The position numbers and the translations under genes were made by a program. Positions 23,301 through 33,709 of a DNA stretch of 64,000 bases are shown here, one piece after another (the first letter of the stretch is position 1; each line of letters begins with the position of its first letter). Origin of the DNA: Symbiotaphrina buchneri (Eukaryota > Ascomycota > Symbiotaphrinales > Symbiotaphrinaceae); NCBI GenBank assembly GCA_001599915.1, contig BCIG01000014.1, positions 62,001 to 126,000 on the forward strand. The letters run 5' to 3'. The notes under the pieces are model-generated. The model searched no databases. It saw only the letters and a list, made by a program, of their open reading frames with translations, and had not been told where the DNA came from.

Positions 23301-24653
23301 CTTCGCCTTGTTGGATGATGCAGCATTTGCCACAGTTGTCCGAGCTTCACCCCCTTTGACCGCAGTTTTCCTTCTGCGCTTTCGAGGAGGGGCTTCCTCT
23401 TCTGACTCATCTTCGGATGTGTCCTCATCCGATGATTCATCTGATGATGGAATTGCCTTCTCCGACGGCGCACTTTCTGAAGAAGACGATCCAGAAGTCT
23501 CCGACTCGCTGTCAGAGTCACTTTCAGACTCACTCAGAGAAGATGAGAGATCACTACTAGACCAATCATCCGGCGATGACAATGCTAGGCTAGACTCTTC
23601 TGAGGAGGTGTTATCTGAAGAAGTTTCAGAATCGGAGAGCGAATCATGCCCCAAATCATTTTGGTCAGGCTCCATAGCAACCGCAGTAGGGTTATCCGCC
23701 CCTTGGAATCGTACGTTCTTGTCTGTACCTGTGGAGCTGCTTCGTAGGCTGGACCTCCGTGGCCTTGATGGCCTAGCTGTTTCCTTTGCTGCTCTGGTTT
23801 TCTTCACCCGTAGACTTGGCCTTCCATCAGCGTCTCGTCCTAAAGCCAAAAGACTCCCCTCCATCTCTGGTGTCTCCGCAATCAGTTTGTTCAGCTTCGC
23901 CAATTCCTCTTCAGTCTGCTCATGCAAAGCTTTGAAAGCATCGTAGAGATCGCCATCTGTGTCGTCCCCTAGGGTACCATCTGCCCGATCCACTAGGTCT
24001 TCCTCGTCGACATCATCCGGTATGAAGTCTCCATCATCCTCTTCATCATCTTCATCGTCCACATCCGCATCTTCGAAAGGTGCAGTGATCCGTAACTCTC
24101 TGGACTGCGACAACCGGTCTTGCTGGCGTCCAGGCTCTTCTATTGTCAAGTCTGCCTCTTGATCTTCATCCTCGAGATCAAGCGCTACCTTCTTCCTTGC
24201 CGGGATCCTAATGGGCGGTCTCTTCGGCGCCCTAAAAAATGGCCTTCCAAACGGAACTCCGTCGATCAAGTGCCTCCCATCCACACTGATCTGCACTCTT
24301 CCCGAAATCCTCCTAGCCCGGATATCATTTGTTTGTAGCGGCCGTATTGTCAACTCATCACCGTCCCGTACCAAACCTTCCAGTGAGGCATAATGTAGGC
24401 ATTCGAAGCCGCCCACTTCGACGACATAGTCCTCTAGGCCCCAGTCTCTGCCTTCCAGCGGAAGCACTTCGTTTACCTGCTCCAGTAGCTGCGAGACTGT
24501 GTGACATTGCGCATGGCTAAGACCACCAATGTTGCTTTGGATAGGCGTGGTTGTTGGGAGTGCGAGCGTGGAGGTCGGGGAAGAGGTAGGGACGGCCCAT
24601 AGGAGGTGCGTTGTGGGAAGGCCATGGCGGTGGATGGTCAGCCGCAGACGCAT
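20328..24653 (-). CDS. Coilin-like large acidic nuclear protein
   Basis: Uninterrupted frame of 1441 codons. Residues 1-105 form a ubiquitin-like fold candidate: it opens MRLRLTIHRHGLPTTHLLW, then TVSQLLEQV, a Gly-rich turn and GDELTIRPL. This follows the layout of the N-terminal self-association domain of coilin. The middle is very long, acidic and Ser-rich, with Asp/Glu and Ser-Asp runs and a basic nuclear-localisation-like stretch (PPRKRRRK). Residues about 838-905 (ARPGALIAFKQLD to VMTLAKRD) look like the atypical Tudor domain of coilins. A long Ser-rich tail follows. Coilin scaffolds Cajal bodies, where snRNPs mature. The N-terminal plus Tudor-like architecture supports the call, but most of the length is disordered and gives no support. 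Fungal annotations usually leave this family as an unnamed domain of unknown function. Confidence 0.65.
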   Translation of the reverse strand: MRLRLTIHRHGLPTTHLLWAVPTSSPTSTLALPTTTPIQSNIGGLSHAQCHTVSQLLEQVNEVLPLEGRDWGLEDYVVEVGGFECLHYASLEGLVRDGDELTIRPLQTNDIRARRISGRVQISVDGRHLIDGVPFGRPFFRAPKRPPIRIPARKKVALDLEDEDQEADLTIEEPGRQQDRLSQSRELRITAPFEDADVDDEDDEEDDGDFIPDDVDEEDLVDRADGTLGDDTDGDLYDAFKALHEQTEEELAKLNKLIAETPEMEGSLLALGRDADGRPSLRVKKTRAAKETARPSRPRRSSLRSSSTGTDKNVRFQGADNPTAVAMEPDQNDLGHDSLSDSETSSDNTSSEESSLALSSPDDWSSSDLSSSLSESESDSDSESETSGSSSSESAPSEKAIPSSDESSDEDTSEDESEEEAPPRKRRRKTAVKGGEARTTVANAASSNKAKKKPVQPQNPPGQGEQRTKKRNERRRNSRLLKRLKDQGVLPANATHKDLYQWRDNGGIEPTYGEDIEQLDSVNKEAASHKEREASEFEAKRQALLASLLSGGVDVNDELPSPTQREGQYEDTSAKTPTREPEETQNVATGPAVDDSTEVLPDAPSTLPIKASQPPPGEAISADYDHAKATEPSSEPPRRRAKLDMSGARRLLFGSLGMRNPKTKADEEKMREASKQKANAIASKHAAAQARADEAVSAPAESDIDENDESWREKIDLSAVECCEEGIVLSTPPFPFQQRWDPQQQYAAKVGKKRSKKRKRSQPQYYEEEEQDYGYDGEANGGYAEADGLNYDEQYEELPTAQQHMRNRIDSDAVEDAVNDQITRDVAETIPKEGENTDDLPVIDPLVCPVLTAADARPGALIAFKQLDMSNETNWQPKISDFKTAVVDNVSEDGLLVMTLAKRDRPSREEQYDEETGERIYGKFEMPGFEDEDDGSVEKAFAELIEPKLLRAAEPTLVADDNTNTMDPKPSSGRPEVGDADMREASNISARDKDEVVIGSQQTSSRAFNDINSVNAQDAPDLHERDLSQDKPSPNGITSPAEGENEKQDGDSVVVGDETRQEISELMRDAGFRSSLGPELARNDGPNDIVFETAPTGVQPISENMDGAEDGSIASPKFNGLGSSPLPDQTVATPSDNSDVDSRSFHGFSSQHEDDNDDVDDTAASSRYPRLPEASSQNSETDGIYLSDVPNAADDDEDDESYHPQHESILTSTPGKRRRSTRQSKFPSSSERASSPPNASFVDTNGSVSKTTIEVGSSDNEFPDLEIVFSQSRTIKRESTADEDAKPSLSHLRKSESQAHSDSQTLRNGTSRSQDSNASLSTFPSAQRVPQPPPLPTVGGGFFVDLTQDSDVASSSPASARKSKRSTAAQAADDEDDSILVGQWKYPVEDSESEYDDGSGLPTGPGWVKKKTRSSKSLGARGSDSQSSRRSTRSQGKGKSL

Positions 24654-24948
24654 GGCAGGCAGCGAGGAAGAGACAAGGGAATAAGTTGGCCAAAATGGCC
24701 TGGAGGCTTTTAGTTGGTCATAAAGATATGGTTGTTCGCTCTTGTAAGTTTGTCGTGGTCAGGTACGGGGCACTTGCGGAAAGAGGGGACGTGATGTCGC
24801 TACGCGTCGGAAATAAATTTCGTGATTTCTGTCCGGGGTAGGGGTGTTGCTACCTCATCTTTCGAAAATCTAAGCAAACAGGTCCATGATGCAAATCTAC
24901 TTGAAATTTCCAGTGCCGGCAGCAGAAAATACAATTCCATTAATTTCG

Positions 24949-25983
24949 TCAATATGTTACCCTGTGCTTCGTGGGCGTAGTATCCACGTCCATCGCATCC
25001 GCTCCGCTTGTAGGCCTCCGTGAGCTGAGTGCGCCGGACATGCTGGCCGGCGCACCACTCCGCTGCGAGCTTTGCGTGGATTGATTCCCAGCAAGACCAA
25101 ATATCCGGGCTTCTTCGTCGTCCTCTAACATCGTTCCCTCGATACTTATGAAACCCCTCTCCCTATCCGTGGAGAAACTACTCTCAATATCCGCAACCTT
25201 GAAGCGAACCAGTCCGTCCACCTTGTTTCCCTTCCCGTCTTCCCAGTATCCTTCTGCCTCATCTAACGCTACAAGATCACCGTTGGTCTCTTGCCCGTCT
25301 GCAGACTTCTTCTTGCCCTTCTTCTGCTTTTCACCAGCACCGACCCACTTCCAGTCCCGCGGTAACCGACGGCGCTCAATGCTCGCATTGAACAAATTCC
25401 AGCAAACCAGTCCCAGATGTGACTCGTTTTGCAGATTAACGTATCCTTCAATCCACGTTCCCCGCTCTGGCCGAAGCAACAAGAAGTCTGCCGTCACCCA
25501 TATGAAAGTAGCTGCATACTCGTCTATTGCTCGCGCTAGCACTGTCTTCTTTGTAGGCTGGTCGGTTGATGTCGGATTCGACGTAGTAGAAGAAGGAGTT
25601 GGATCTTCTGATAGTCGAGGATTACTGTATGCCAGGACTACCCCACGCAGAGGGGCATAATATGTGAGCAGGAGAGGTGAGAGGTGTTCGACGCAGATGC
25701 CCTCGAGAGGATGTGTCTGAGAGATCGGGGCCAAAGGAACGTAGAATGAGGATGTCTGGATGTAGAAAGGAGATTCAGTCTGAGTGGAAGCCTCTGGAGG
25801 CTCAACTGTGGTATCGACGGCGGGAGTATTCTCTACCGCAGATCCCCGACGGTGTTTCTTTGACGGGGTGGCTTGAGCATCGTCTCTCTTCCGCTTTTTG
25901 TCATGTTTCTTTGCCGATTTGTCTTTCTTCGTTTTGTGTGACTTCCCTGACGGGGTCACGACGGATTCTGCCTCGGTAGACAT
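24949..25983 (-). CDS. rpa43: RNA polymerase I subunit Rpa43
   Basis: Intronless, 344 residues from the Met at 25983 (a Met three codons upstream also fits). The N-terminus is Lys-rich (KKHDKKRKRD) and nuclear. The middle carries the Rpb7/Rpa43 N-terminal fold (FYVPLAPISQTHPLEG, VLAYSNPRL). An OB-fold stalk segment follows (GTWIEGYVNLQNESH, LVCWNLFNASI, LPRDWKW). The tail is acidic and Ser-rich. Rpa43 with Rpa14 forms the Pol I stalk and binds Rrn3 for initiation on rDNA. It starts 258 bp from the divergent J-protein gene, a likely shared promoter. Confidence 0.9.
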   Translation of the reverse strand: MSTEAESVVTPSGKSHKTKKDKSAKKHDKKRKRDDAQATPSKKHRRGSAVENTPAVDTTVEPPEASTQTESPFYIQTSSFYVPLAPISQTHPLEGICVEHLSPLLLTYYAPLRGVVLAYSNPRLSEDPTPSSTTSNPTSTDQPTKKTVLARAIDEYAATFIWVTADFLLLRPERGTWIEGYVNLQNESHLGLVCWNLFNASIERRRLPRDWKWVGAGEKQKKGKKKSADGQETNGDLVALDEAEGYWEDGKGNKVDGLVRFKVADIESSFSTDRERGFISIEGTMLEDDEEARIFGLAGNQSTQSSQRSGAPASMSGALSSRRPTSGADAMDVDTTPTKHRVTY

Positions 25984-26241
25984 GTTTCGCAACGTCCCGG
26001 TGTGGACTGCTGGTTATGGTTGAGGATCCGGCGGAGAGTTGCAGCGAAATTATTTTCGTGGTTGCGGCTCTGCGGCTGTTCCCGCTCGCGCATCTCGATG
26101 CTGGCGCTGGCGTGGGCCCAGTCGCGACTGACAGTTGTGGAACTTCGAATCCTCTCCCGTCTTTCGCTGCATCTCAGCCTTAGCCATTGCTCCAGCCGAC
26201 AAGCGCATAATTCTTTGCGCAGCTGGAGGAATATTTCCAAA

Positions 26242-27539
26242 ATGTCCAGCAGCCTCCTATCTTACGCTGGCTGGACATTTTTACCCAATGTAAGCATCCC
26301 TTGTCATCTGCTGTCCACCGAGTCGTCAGTATCTTGCATTTTCTTTGGAAGTGTCGCTAAGGTTCAGCAGCTGGTGACAGGATGGGTTCAATCTTTCTAC
26401 TACAGCGTCACAATTCGTGCTGGAGACCCTAAGCCAGCTCCTGGCTCACCCAGATATATGAAGCATCGCCGCCGCATCCACATCCTCGTCGTTACCTTGT
26501 ACCTCCTCTATACCATCTTTGAGGCCGATTGGCAATTACGGCGAGCAAGCGACTTCTACCGAGACTTGGGAGTTCCGTTGGATGCTGATGAGCGGGTAAT
26601 AAAGTCACGCTTTCGAAGATTGTATGTCTCCTTTCCAACTTCTCGGTACGGGCCACTGCTAAGTACCCATTTGCAGAGCGGCTCTTCACCATCCCGACAA
26701 AATTCCAGATGCCGCGACCCGGGAAGCGTCGGAAGGATATTTCGTACATCTTCGCCTGGCACAAGACACTTTGCTTGACCCAGCGAAGCGTTTCGCCTAC
26801 GACCGCTTTGGACCCGATATGCTATCATGGCGGCACTGCTCTTCTGTTCGCGACTATATCCTTGTTGGCCTTCAGGCCCTCGCACCATACTATGCTGCTG
26901 GCGGACTATTTATGGTGCTGCTGGGCGTTCTTGGATATCTGGAATGGGGCCGCTACGTAAGTATGACTCCATTCGTAACTTATCGCAGCTAATTCGGTGC
27001 ATTGGCAGTGGCGGTACTGGACCTTTACCCTCCTACTCTTGCTCGAACTTCACACGACCACCATTCCTCAATATCCCACAGTCCTCTCTCACTTCCTTAA
27101 TCCCGTGCTCACGACAGCCACCGCGGGCACTCATCCACCTCTACTACCTTTCCAATTCCTTATCCTCGCCCGCAAAACCGCGCTCGCAATCTTCATTGCT
27201 CTCTCACAGCTTGGCCCTCTCCTAACACTTTCCGCATCTCCGTCCGCTGCGGCGAATCCCGATTCTCCTGCCCATCTAGCCGCTCAGCTATCAAGGCTGG
27301 CGAATCTATCTACAGCAATTGATGCCGAGACGACACGGCTGCTGGCTATGGACATGGCACCGTTCGTCTCAGACGAGAGTGCAACGAAGGAGGTCCGGGA
27401 AAGAATCAGAGACTGGCTGGTCCAGAATACCGTCAGGAGTGATCCGGAAGTAAGGGATGCTGTTGGAAGGGTCATGGGCAGGAGAGGTATCACGGCAGCG
27501 CGAGGCAGAGGCGGCGGAGCCATGAGAGGACGAAGTTAG
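26242..27539 (+). CDS. Membrane-anchored J-domain (DnaJ) protein
   Basis: Exons 26242-26289, 26362-26621, 26677-26956 and 27009-27539, in consistent phases, give 372 residues. A J domain starts near residue 85 (DFYRDLGVPLDADERV) and keeps the HPD triad at residues 108-110 (ALHHPDK), so Hsp70 stimulation is plausible. The J domain is preceded by one predicted membrane segment (ILVVTLYLLYTIF). Two more follow (FMVLLGVLGYL and FTLLLLLELH), with a further hydrophobic stretch near FLILARKTALAIF. The tail ends in an RG-rich stretch (RGRGGGAMRGRS). No Cys-rich zinc domain is present, so it is a type III J-protein. Endoplasmic reticulum or mitochondrial location cannot be decided from sequence. The first intron is a multiple of three with no stop, so retaining it would keep the frame. 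Confidence 0.85.
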
Positions 27540-27857
27540 ATGACGGCCAGAGTCATCCATTTGCTAGAATATATCACAAGCGCGCAAGGGATTCTCCTTC
27601 AAGCCAAGTAATCTATCCTCACAAAGCGTACTTTTACAATGTGGGCCCCCTCACCCCCTTTTTCCCCTTCAGCCAAACCCACCAAACTCGCCAAGCCCAT
27701 GCATCACGTGATCACCTCCGCAGCCTACCAAATCTGCATATCAGCCCTCGAAATTTATCAAACCTTTTCGAACTCCAATCTCCATCCACGCAAAAGCGCC
27801 AGTCAACCAAACCTCATCAGCTTTCTCCTTCACAAGCTTTCCATATCTCCACACAAT

Positions 27858-28112
27858 ATGCCTCCCAAGCAAACCATCCGCGTGCAGCCAGCGTCTTCGG
27901 CGCGGGGGAAGAAACCACAGGGCTACATCGGCAGCGCGTACGAGGCCCTCACAATCCCCGAGAACGCGAGCGTTGTGCGGAGCGTGCTTGTCTTCGGTGT
28001 AAGTCCTTCTTTTTTCTGTGCCAAGATGGAATTAAATGCTGATTTTGTCTTTGCATAGGCTGCCGTGGCGTTCTTCGCGAGTAGCTGGAGCGAGGTCTTG
28101 TTGCCTCCGTAA
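27858..28112 (+). CDS. tom6: Mitochondrial outer-membrane translocase subunit Tom6
   Basis: Small two-exon gene, 27858-27998 and 28059-28112, with a 60-bp intron, encoding 64 residues. The basic N-terminus is followed by GYIGSAYEALTIPENASVV. The single tail-anchor membrane helix spans the intron (VLVFG|AAVAFFASSW) and the protein ends at LLPP. This is the pattern of fungal Tom6, a small subunit that stabilises the TOM core around Tom40. The stop codon is embedded in a perfect splice-donor sequence (CC|GTAAGT), so an intron overlapping the stop is possible. The product would change by only a couple of residues. Confidence 0.85.
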
Positions 28113-29031
28113 GTTATGCCCTTCCCTGTCCTGGCCTGATCCCGTCCTCTCCGGCGAACTGTATTTTCGCGATGTGAGCAATGAATGGAATTAGGAGGCT
28201 GACAATATCGCGCCGCAGGGTCTAGAATACACACTCTCTACATACGTGGACAGGGACGGAGTGTGACCCAAGCTGGGGAAGGGGCTGCTGTGAGAGGACA
28301 ATGATTTGAATTTATATCCGATCCTGGGCCAGGAAGGAAAGATCTCATATGGAGATAGCTCGAATTCGGACCTTGAAGAAAGCGGTTCTGGGAGAATTGC
28401 ATAGGGTGGATAATAACGGAGGGCTTGTTTGTACGATGTGCTAGAACGGGGCTACTCTGCTTTTCTGCGGCTGAGATGCGGCTACCACCGCTGCCAGAGA
28501 CGGGTTATTGGGGGTATGGATGCAAAGCACTCTTCCCTCACTTTGGATGGAAGATGGATGCTGTTATAAGGTCTGCTCTGCCAGTTTTGACCGCAGTTGT
28601 TTGTACAATATCGGACCGGAGTGGGGTTCTTTCTTCTGCCTTTGCATAGACCAAAATGGCAATCACTTCACACATACCGCACGCTTCGAGAGTGTATAGA
28701 ATTTTTGCATGCTTAATTGCATTGTTTGGAACTAAAGATCTTGTATCTTTTTATCTTACAAAGAGATTGGAGTTCGGCTCTCTTCCTGCCCACCCTCTCT
28801 ACTGCTTTCGATTTTGGTCCGCCGAATTTTGGCACGGAGACTGCGCTGATGAAGGACGACGCAAGCTCAAACCAATGCAGGCCCTGACCGGCATACTCGC
28901 TGGGACTGCAATGCGCCGAAAAAAGGACCAGAAATATGACAAACGCCGGTTGTTGATGCGTCCTGTACGAACCCCCCAATTTTTGAATAAGATAGCAAAC
29001 GGGAAAAGCAAGAGACACTTGTAGTGACTCA
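28113..29031. other. Convergent 3' region, tom6 / rpb2
   Basis: About 0.9 kb between converging genes. No supported gene or RNA; short frames only. Confidence 0.5.
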
Positions 29032-32000
29032 TCAACGGACGGTGACACCGGAACGCTTGGTGTACATCCTAGCCGCGATGTTCATAGAAGCCAGCTCCTG
29101 GAAGAGCAACTTGGCCGCGTACGGGATGTGGATCTGCGAGATCTTGGTCTTGTTCTTGCAAGGACGACACTCGAAAGTCTTCTTCTTCAGATTGCTGTGA
29201 AGCTGTCAGCCAAAGGGAACCAGGCCAAGGATTTAGAACAGAGATCAACTTACACAATCGGAGTCATCAAGCCACAGATGTCGCAGATGTGGACCCTAAA
29301 GGCATCCGAGACTTCGAACAACCTCTCACGAAGGAAGGCACTGGCACCATGCGAGATCATACAATCGCGCTCCATCTCTCCGAACCGCAGACCACCATCC
29401 CTTGCCCTACCTTCCAGAGGCTGTCTTGTCAGGATCTGCATTGGACCACGAGCACGAGCGTGAATCTTATCGTCCACCATGTGTCGCAGACGCTGGTAGT
29501 ATGTTGGACCCAGGAACACCTGTGCAACGAGCTTGCGGCCCGTATGTCCGTTGTACATGACCTCAAACCCGCGAGATTGGTAACCGTTGTCCCGAAGAAG
29601 CCTGGAGACTCCGTCGACTGTAACATCGGTGAAAGGAGTAGCGTCACCTTCAAAGCCACGCAGCGAGGAGACTTTGCTTAGCAAACACTCGATCAAGTGA
29701 GCAATGGTCATACGGGACGGAATGGCATGAGGATTGATGATCAAATCGGGCACGATGCCTTCACGAGTGAAGGGCATGTCTTCCTGACGGTAGGTAATAC
29801 CAATAGTACCCTTCTGACCGTGCCGAGAAGCAAATTTGTCTCCAATTTGCGGAATCTTTGTCGTTCGCATTCTGACCTTGACGAATCGGAGACCTTCAGC
29901 GTTGGTTGTTAGAAGTACCTGATCCACGATACCGCTTTCAGTGGTTCGGAGCGGTGTTGACACATCGCGCTTGATATGAAGTTTGGTACGCTGGCCCAGC
30001 TCTTCAGCATCGGGAGCGATGGGAGCAGTCTTCCCAATAATCATATCTTCCCCATTAACTCGGACACCAGGTGCGACAAGGCCGTCTTCATCGAGCTTAT
30101 CATAGGTCCCGTGCTTTAATTTGAGAGTATCGGCCCGCGTAGGCTTCTCAAATTGTTCCACTACGGACATTCCCACTCTCTTCTCCTGATCTGTGTAAGA
30201 CCGGTAGAAAAGACTCCGGAACAGACCGCGGTCGATGCTGCTCTGGTTCATAATGACTGAATCTTCTTGATTGTAACCAGAGTAAGTAGCAATAGCCACA
30301 ATCGCATTCTGACCAGCAGGCAACTCGCGGAATTTTAAGAACTCCATCGAACGTGTTGTTGCAAGGGGCTTTTGCGGATAGTAGAGAATGTTGGCCATAG
30401 TGTCCATACGATAGTTGAAGTTTGTCAGGAAGACGCCCATGGCCTGTTTGCCCATAGCAGATTGGTATGTATTACGGGGTGACTGAAGACATGTTAGCGG
30501 CAACACAACTCTGCCGGCCCAGACGGAGTGCTTACCTGGTTGTGGTCTGGGAAGGGGATGATACTCGCGCAGATGCCCAAGATCATACTGGGGTGGATTT
30601 CACAATGAGTCCAAGTTTGTGCGGTCTGTTTCATTGGAGTTTTGACCCGTTTAGACGTACTATCCTCCTCCTCTGGCATTTGATAGCCAGCCTGTATCTG
30701 CCGAGAGATTTCTAGGTCATCAGGAGTCATGACGATCATCGCAGTCTCTTCCTCTTCCGCGTCCAGGTACTCCACGGCGCCACTCTTCATTAGGCCATTC
30801 CAACCGAAAACGTCAGGATTTGATTCAAGGAGATCAGCCTTCTGTTCCAGGGAGAGCTGAGGATCGCCCAAGATATCCTTGTCCGCTTCCAGTTTCGTAA
30901 GATGTTCCTTGGTCAGGACAAGATTACCACAGCTCTCATTCCTTGGGTCATTATCAACAACAAACAAAGGCCTGCAAATTCGGCCCGCGTCGGTGAAAAT
31001 GCGGAATTCGCGATCACGAATATCTCGGACTAAGCCAACTTCAGACAGAAGGGAGCCCTTCCTCCGAAGTGATAACATCTCGCGAACCAGATGACTCGGG
31101 TTGTGATGAACACCGACCCATACACCATTGAGAAAGATCTTTGTGGCATTTGGTGAGCGTTGAGGTTCGTATTCCTCGAGCACTTCCATTGAACGGGTGA
31201 CCATATAATCCACAATCGGCTCACTTGGTGTACCTACGGTGATGTAACACATCAGGGAAAGATTCTTCACCAGTCCACAGGCTTGTCCTTCGGGCGTCTC
31301 GGCCGGGCAAACCAAGCCCCAGTGGGTATTGTGGAGTTGCCGCGGTTTCGCAATCTTTCCATCCCGCCCGATGGGTGTGTTGGTCCGTCGCAAGTGTGAT
31401 AATGTAGAGGCAAACGTATATCGGTTAAGCACCTGGGATACGCCAGCCTTGGAAGACATGGCTTTCTTCTGGTCGCCCCAATTTCCAGTAGCCAGCGAAT
31501 ATTTCAGGCCGTTGGTAATGGTCGTCGATTTGACAGCCAGGGTTATATTAAACTCCCGGTGGTTCTCGAAACATTTTTGAAGGTAGGCTTTGACGTCTTT
31601 GGTCAGCTTATGGAAAAGCATGCGGAACAGGTTCGCCAGTAGAGGTCCAGCAAGGTCCAATCTTTTCTTTCCAAAATGATCTCTGTCGTCGACTTCTCGC
31701 CGGCCTAGAGCGCATTGTAGCATGCGATGAACCATATATCCCAAGAAGAAAGCTTTTCTCGTTTCGCTGCCCTCATTCTGCGAAATATGCGGGAGGAGCT
31801 CCTTCTGCATGATTTCACGAGCATAAAAGACACGCTTGTCGCGCGTGATGCCCTGCGAGTTTCCACGCTTACCGATAAAATCAAGTGCAACCTCCCGATC
31901 CTGTATAACGAAGGCTTCTTCAATACATGGTTTGAGCATCTCCAGCATCTGTGTGTCATTTCTGTCGTAGCAAATGTGATTGAGGATATCCTCATCGGAC

Positions 32001-32908
32001 ACCACACCCAAGGCTCGGAACACTATCGCTATCGGGATATCCGACTTGATATACGGTAGTGTCGATTTGATGGTCTGTCCAAAGGCACCCTTGACTCCTT
32101 CGCCCTTAGTAAAAAGTTTGATTTGCATAGACGATATCAGGCGCGATCCCTTCTCGGTTGCACTCCGTATCTCCGCCAAGTAGGATACCGGACTGGGAGC
32201 AGCCTTCCGAAAGACCTGAACAATATTGGCGGCACTTCTCTCCTGGGCAATAAGAACCTTTTCGCTACCGTTGATGATGAAGTAACCACCTTGGTCGTAC
32301 GGACATTCGCTCCATGCGTAGATCTCGTCTTCGCTCATGCTCTTCAGCATGCAGTATTTTGATTTCAGCATGATGGGCATCTTCCCAATGAAGACTTGCG
32401 AGGCCTGAGCGTTATCATCTGCTCCTTCTTCAATGTCCCATTCTTCCTTCTGGGCGGCTCCATCCTCACCATCCTCCCCAGCTGGCCTACCTCTAGCGAC
32501 GATGCTCTTGTATACCATCTCCACATACATCGGACATGAGTATGTGAGATTCCGTAGACGCGCTTCTTGAGGCATCATATAAGCCATACTCCCGTCTCCC
32601 TCGACCATGTTCGGTCGCGAAAGCATCACGTGGCCGAACCGGAGCTCGTATCTCCGGATGGTTATCGGATCGTCCTCGTCAGATGGAGGGGCATGGTCAT
32701 CGTAGTAGACCAGGGAATTCTCATCTACCAGCTGCTGGATGGTGGTCACCAGGAACTCATCGAATGAATCCAGCTGTTGCGACACCAGGCCCTTCGTCTC
32801 GAAGAATGACTGGATGACCAGCCAGCAGTCCTCAGCGGTTATCCCCTCTTCCTCGTCTTCATAGCCGTCGTAGGCATCAGCGGCCTGGAGATCGTCATAG
32901 TCTGCCAT
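29032..32908 (-). CDS. rpb2: RNA polymerase II second-largest subunit Rpb2
   Basis: Three exons, 32908-30536, 30482-29254 and 29194-29032, with 53- and 59-bp introns, giving 1254 residues from the MADYDD start. An extra Met three codons upstream is also in frame. It is a full-length Rpb2, close to the 1224 of yeast. Signatures include the acidic N-terminus, [17 protein letters not shown] in the fork/wall region and [18 protein letters not shown] in the hybrid-binding domain. [12 protein letters not shown] and the C-terminal clamp zinc site (CDICG ... CRPC, split by the last intron) are also present. It forms one side of the Pol II active cleft. The two stop codons at 29032 and 29029 are in tandem. 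This gene is a standard fungal phylogenetic marker and would place the species. Confidence 0.98.
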
Positions 32909-33709
32909 GCTGTCCACCTCTAGAGCTCTGGCGACGGATGGGAGTGCCGCTGGTTATTGTTCTGACACTGGCGCTGAAGCAAGGGAGTGGCGGCACGCGC
33001 AGTCCCCAGTAGACGTTAGCCGCAAAAGACACCGACACTTGAAGCGACTCAAGCGAGTCGCAAGTGAGTGTACAGCACTTCAGGCAGACGTCTTGCTGAT
33101 GAACTTCAAGGGCTGGAGATGAGTGAGAAGTGGAAGAGCGTGCGTCGAAGGCGAGGGCAAAGAGGAGGACGAGTCTGTTCGTACTCCTCCGCTTACAACA
33201 AAGGAGCTTTGAGGCCCGGCACAGGCCAAGCGAGAACGAATCTGGCGGCGCATCTGCAGCCACACTAACCCCAATTGGACATAATTAACCTTTTGAGCCG
33301 CAACACCCAAATTTGCTTTAGTCAGCGATATTCAAGGTGTCTTAAGGTACCTTACCTATCGGACGGTGAACTGCGTACACATTTACTTACGGCCTCTTGC
33401 AGGACAAGCATGCTCGAGCCATCGCATCAGGATTCATAATTGCATTATCCACCACATACTATGTCCTCTCCTATCTGGATACATAATCAGAATATCATCT
33501 CCTCCCCATATCCAAATCATGTCATAACAACTGCAGACCCAGAACTCCTCCGCCAAATACCATATGCATCCAGACCGCCCTGGTCATGATCGTGTCTGCT
33601 ACAACGCTGCAAAACTTAAGCGACTGAAATAGACATGGCGGCCGGCCCAACGCCGCTGATTATAAAGCCATAGACCAAAGAGTGTCTAGCAGAAGGAACT
33701 GAACACAGA
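32909..33709. other. Intergenic: rpb2 promoter and Boi gene 3' side
   Basis: 0.8 kb, without a supported gene. The stretch next to rpb2 is its presumed promoter. Confidence 0.5.

Noticed and set aside
23170-23946. 258-codon plus-strand Ser/Asp-rich frame
   Set aside because: Antisense shadow of the acidic Ser-rich middle of the coilin-like gene.
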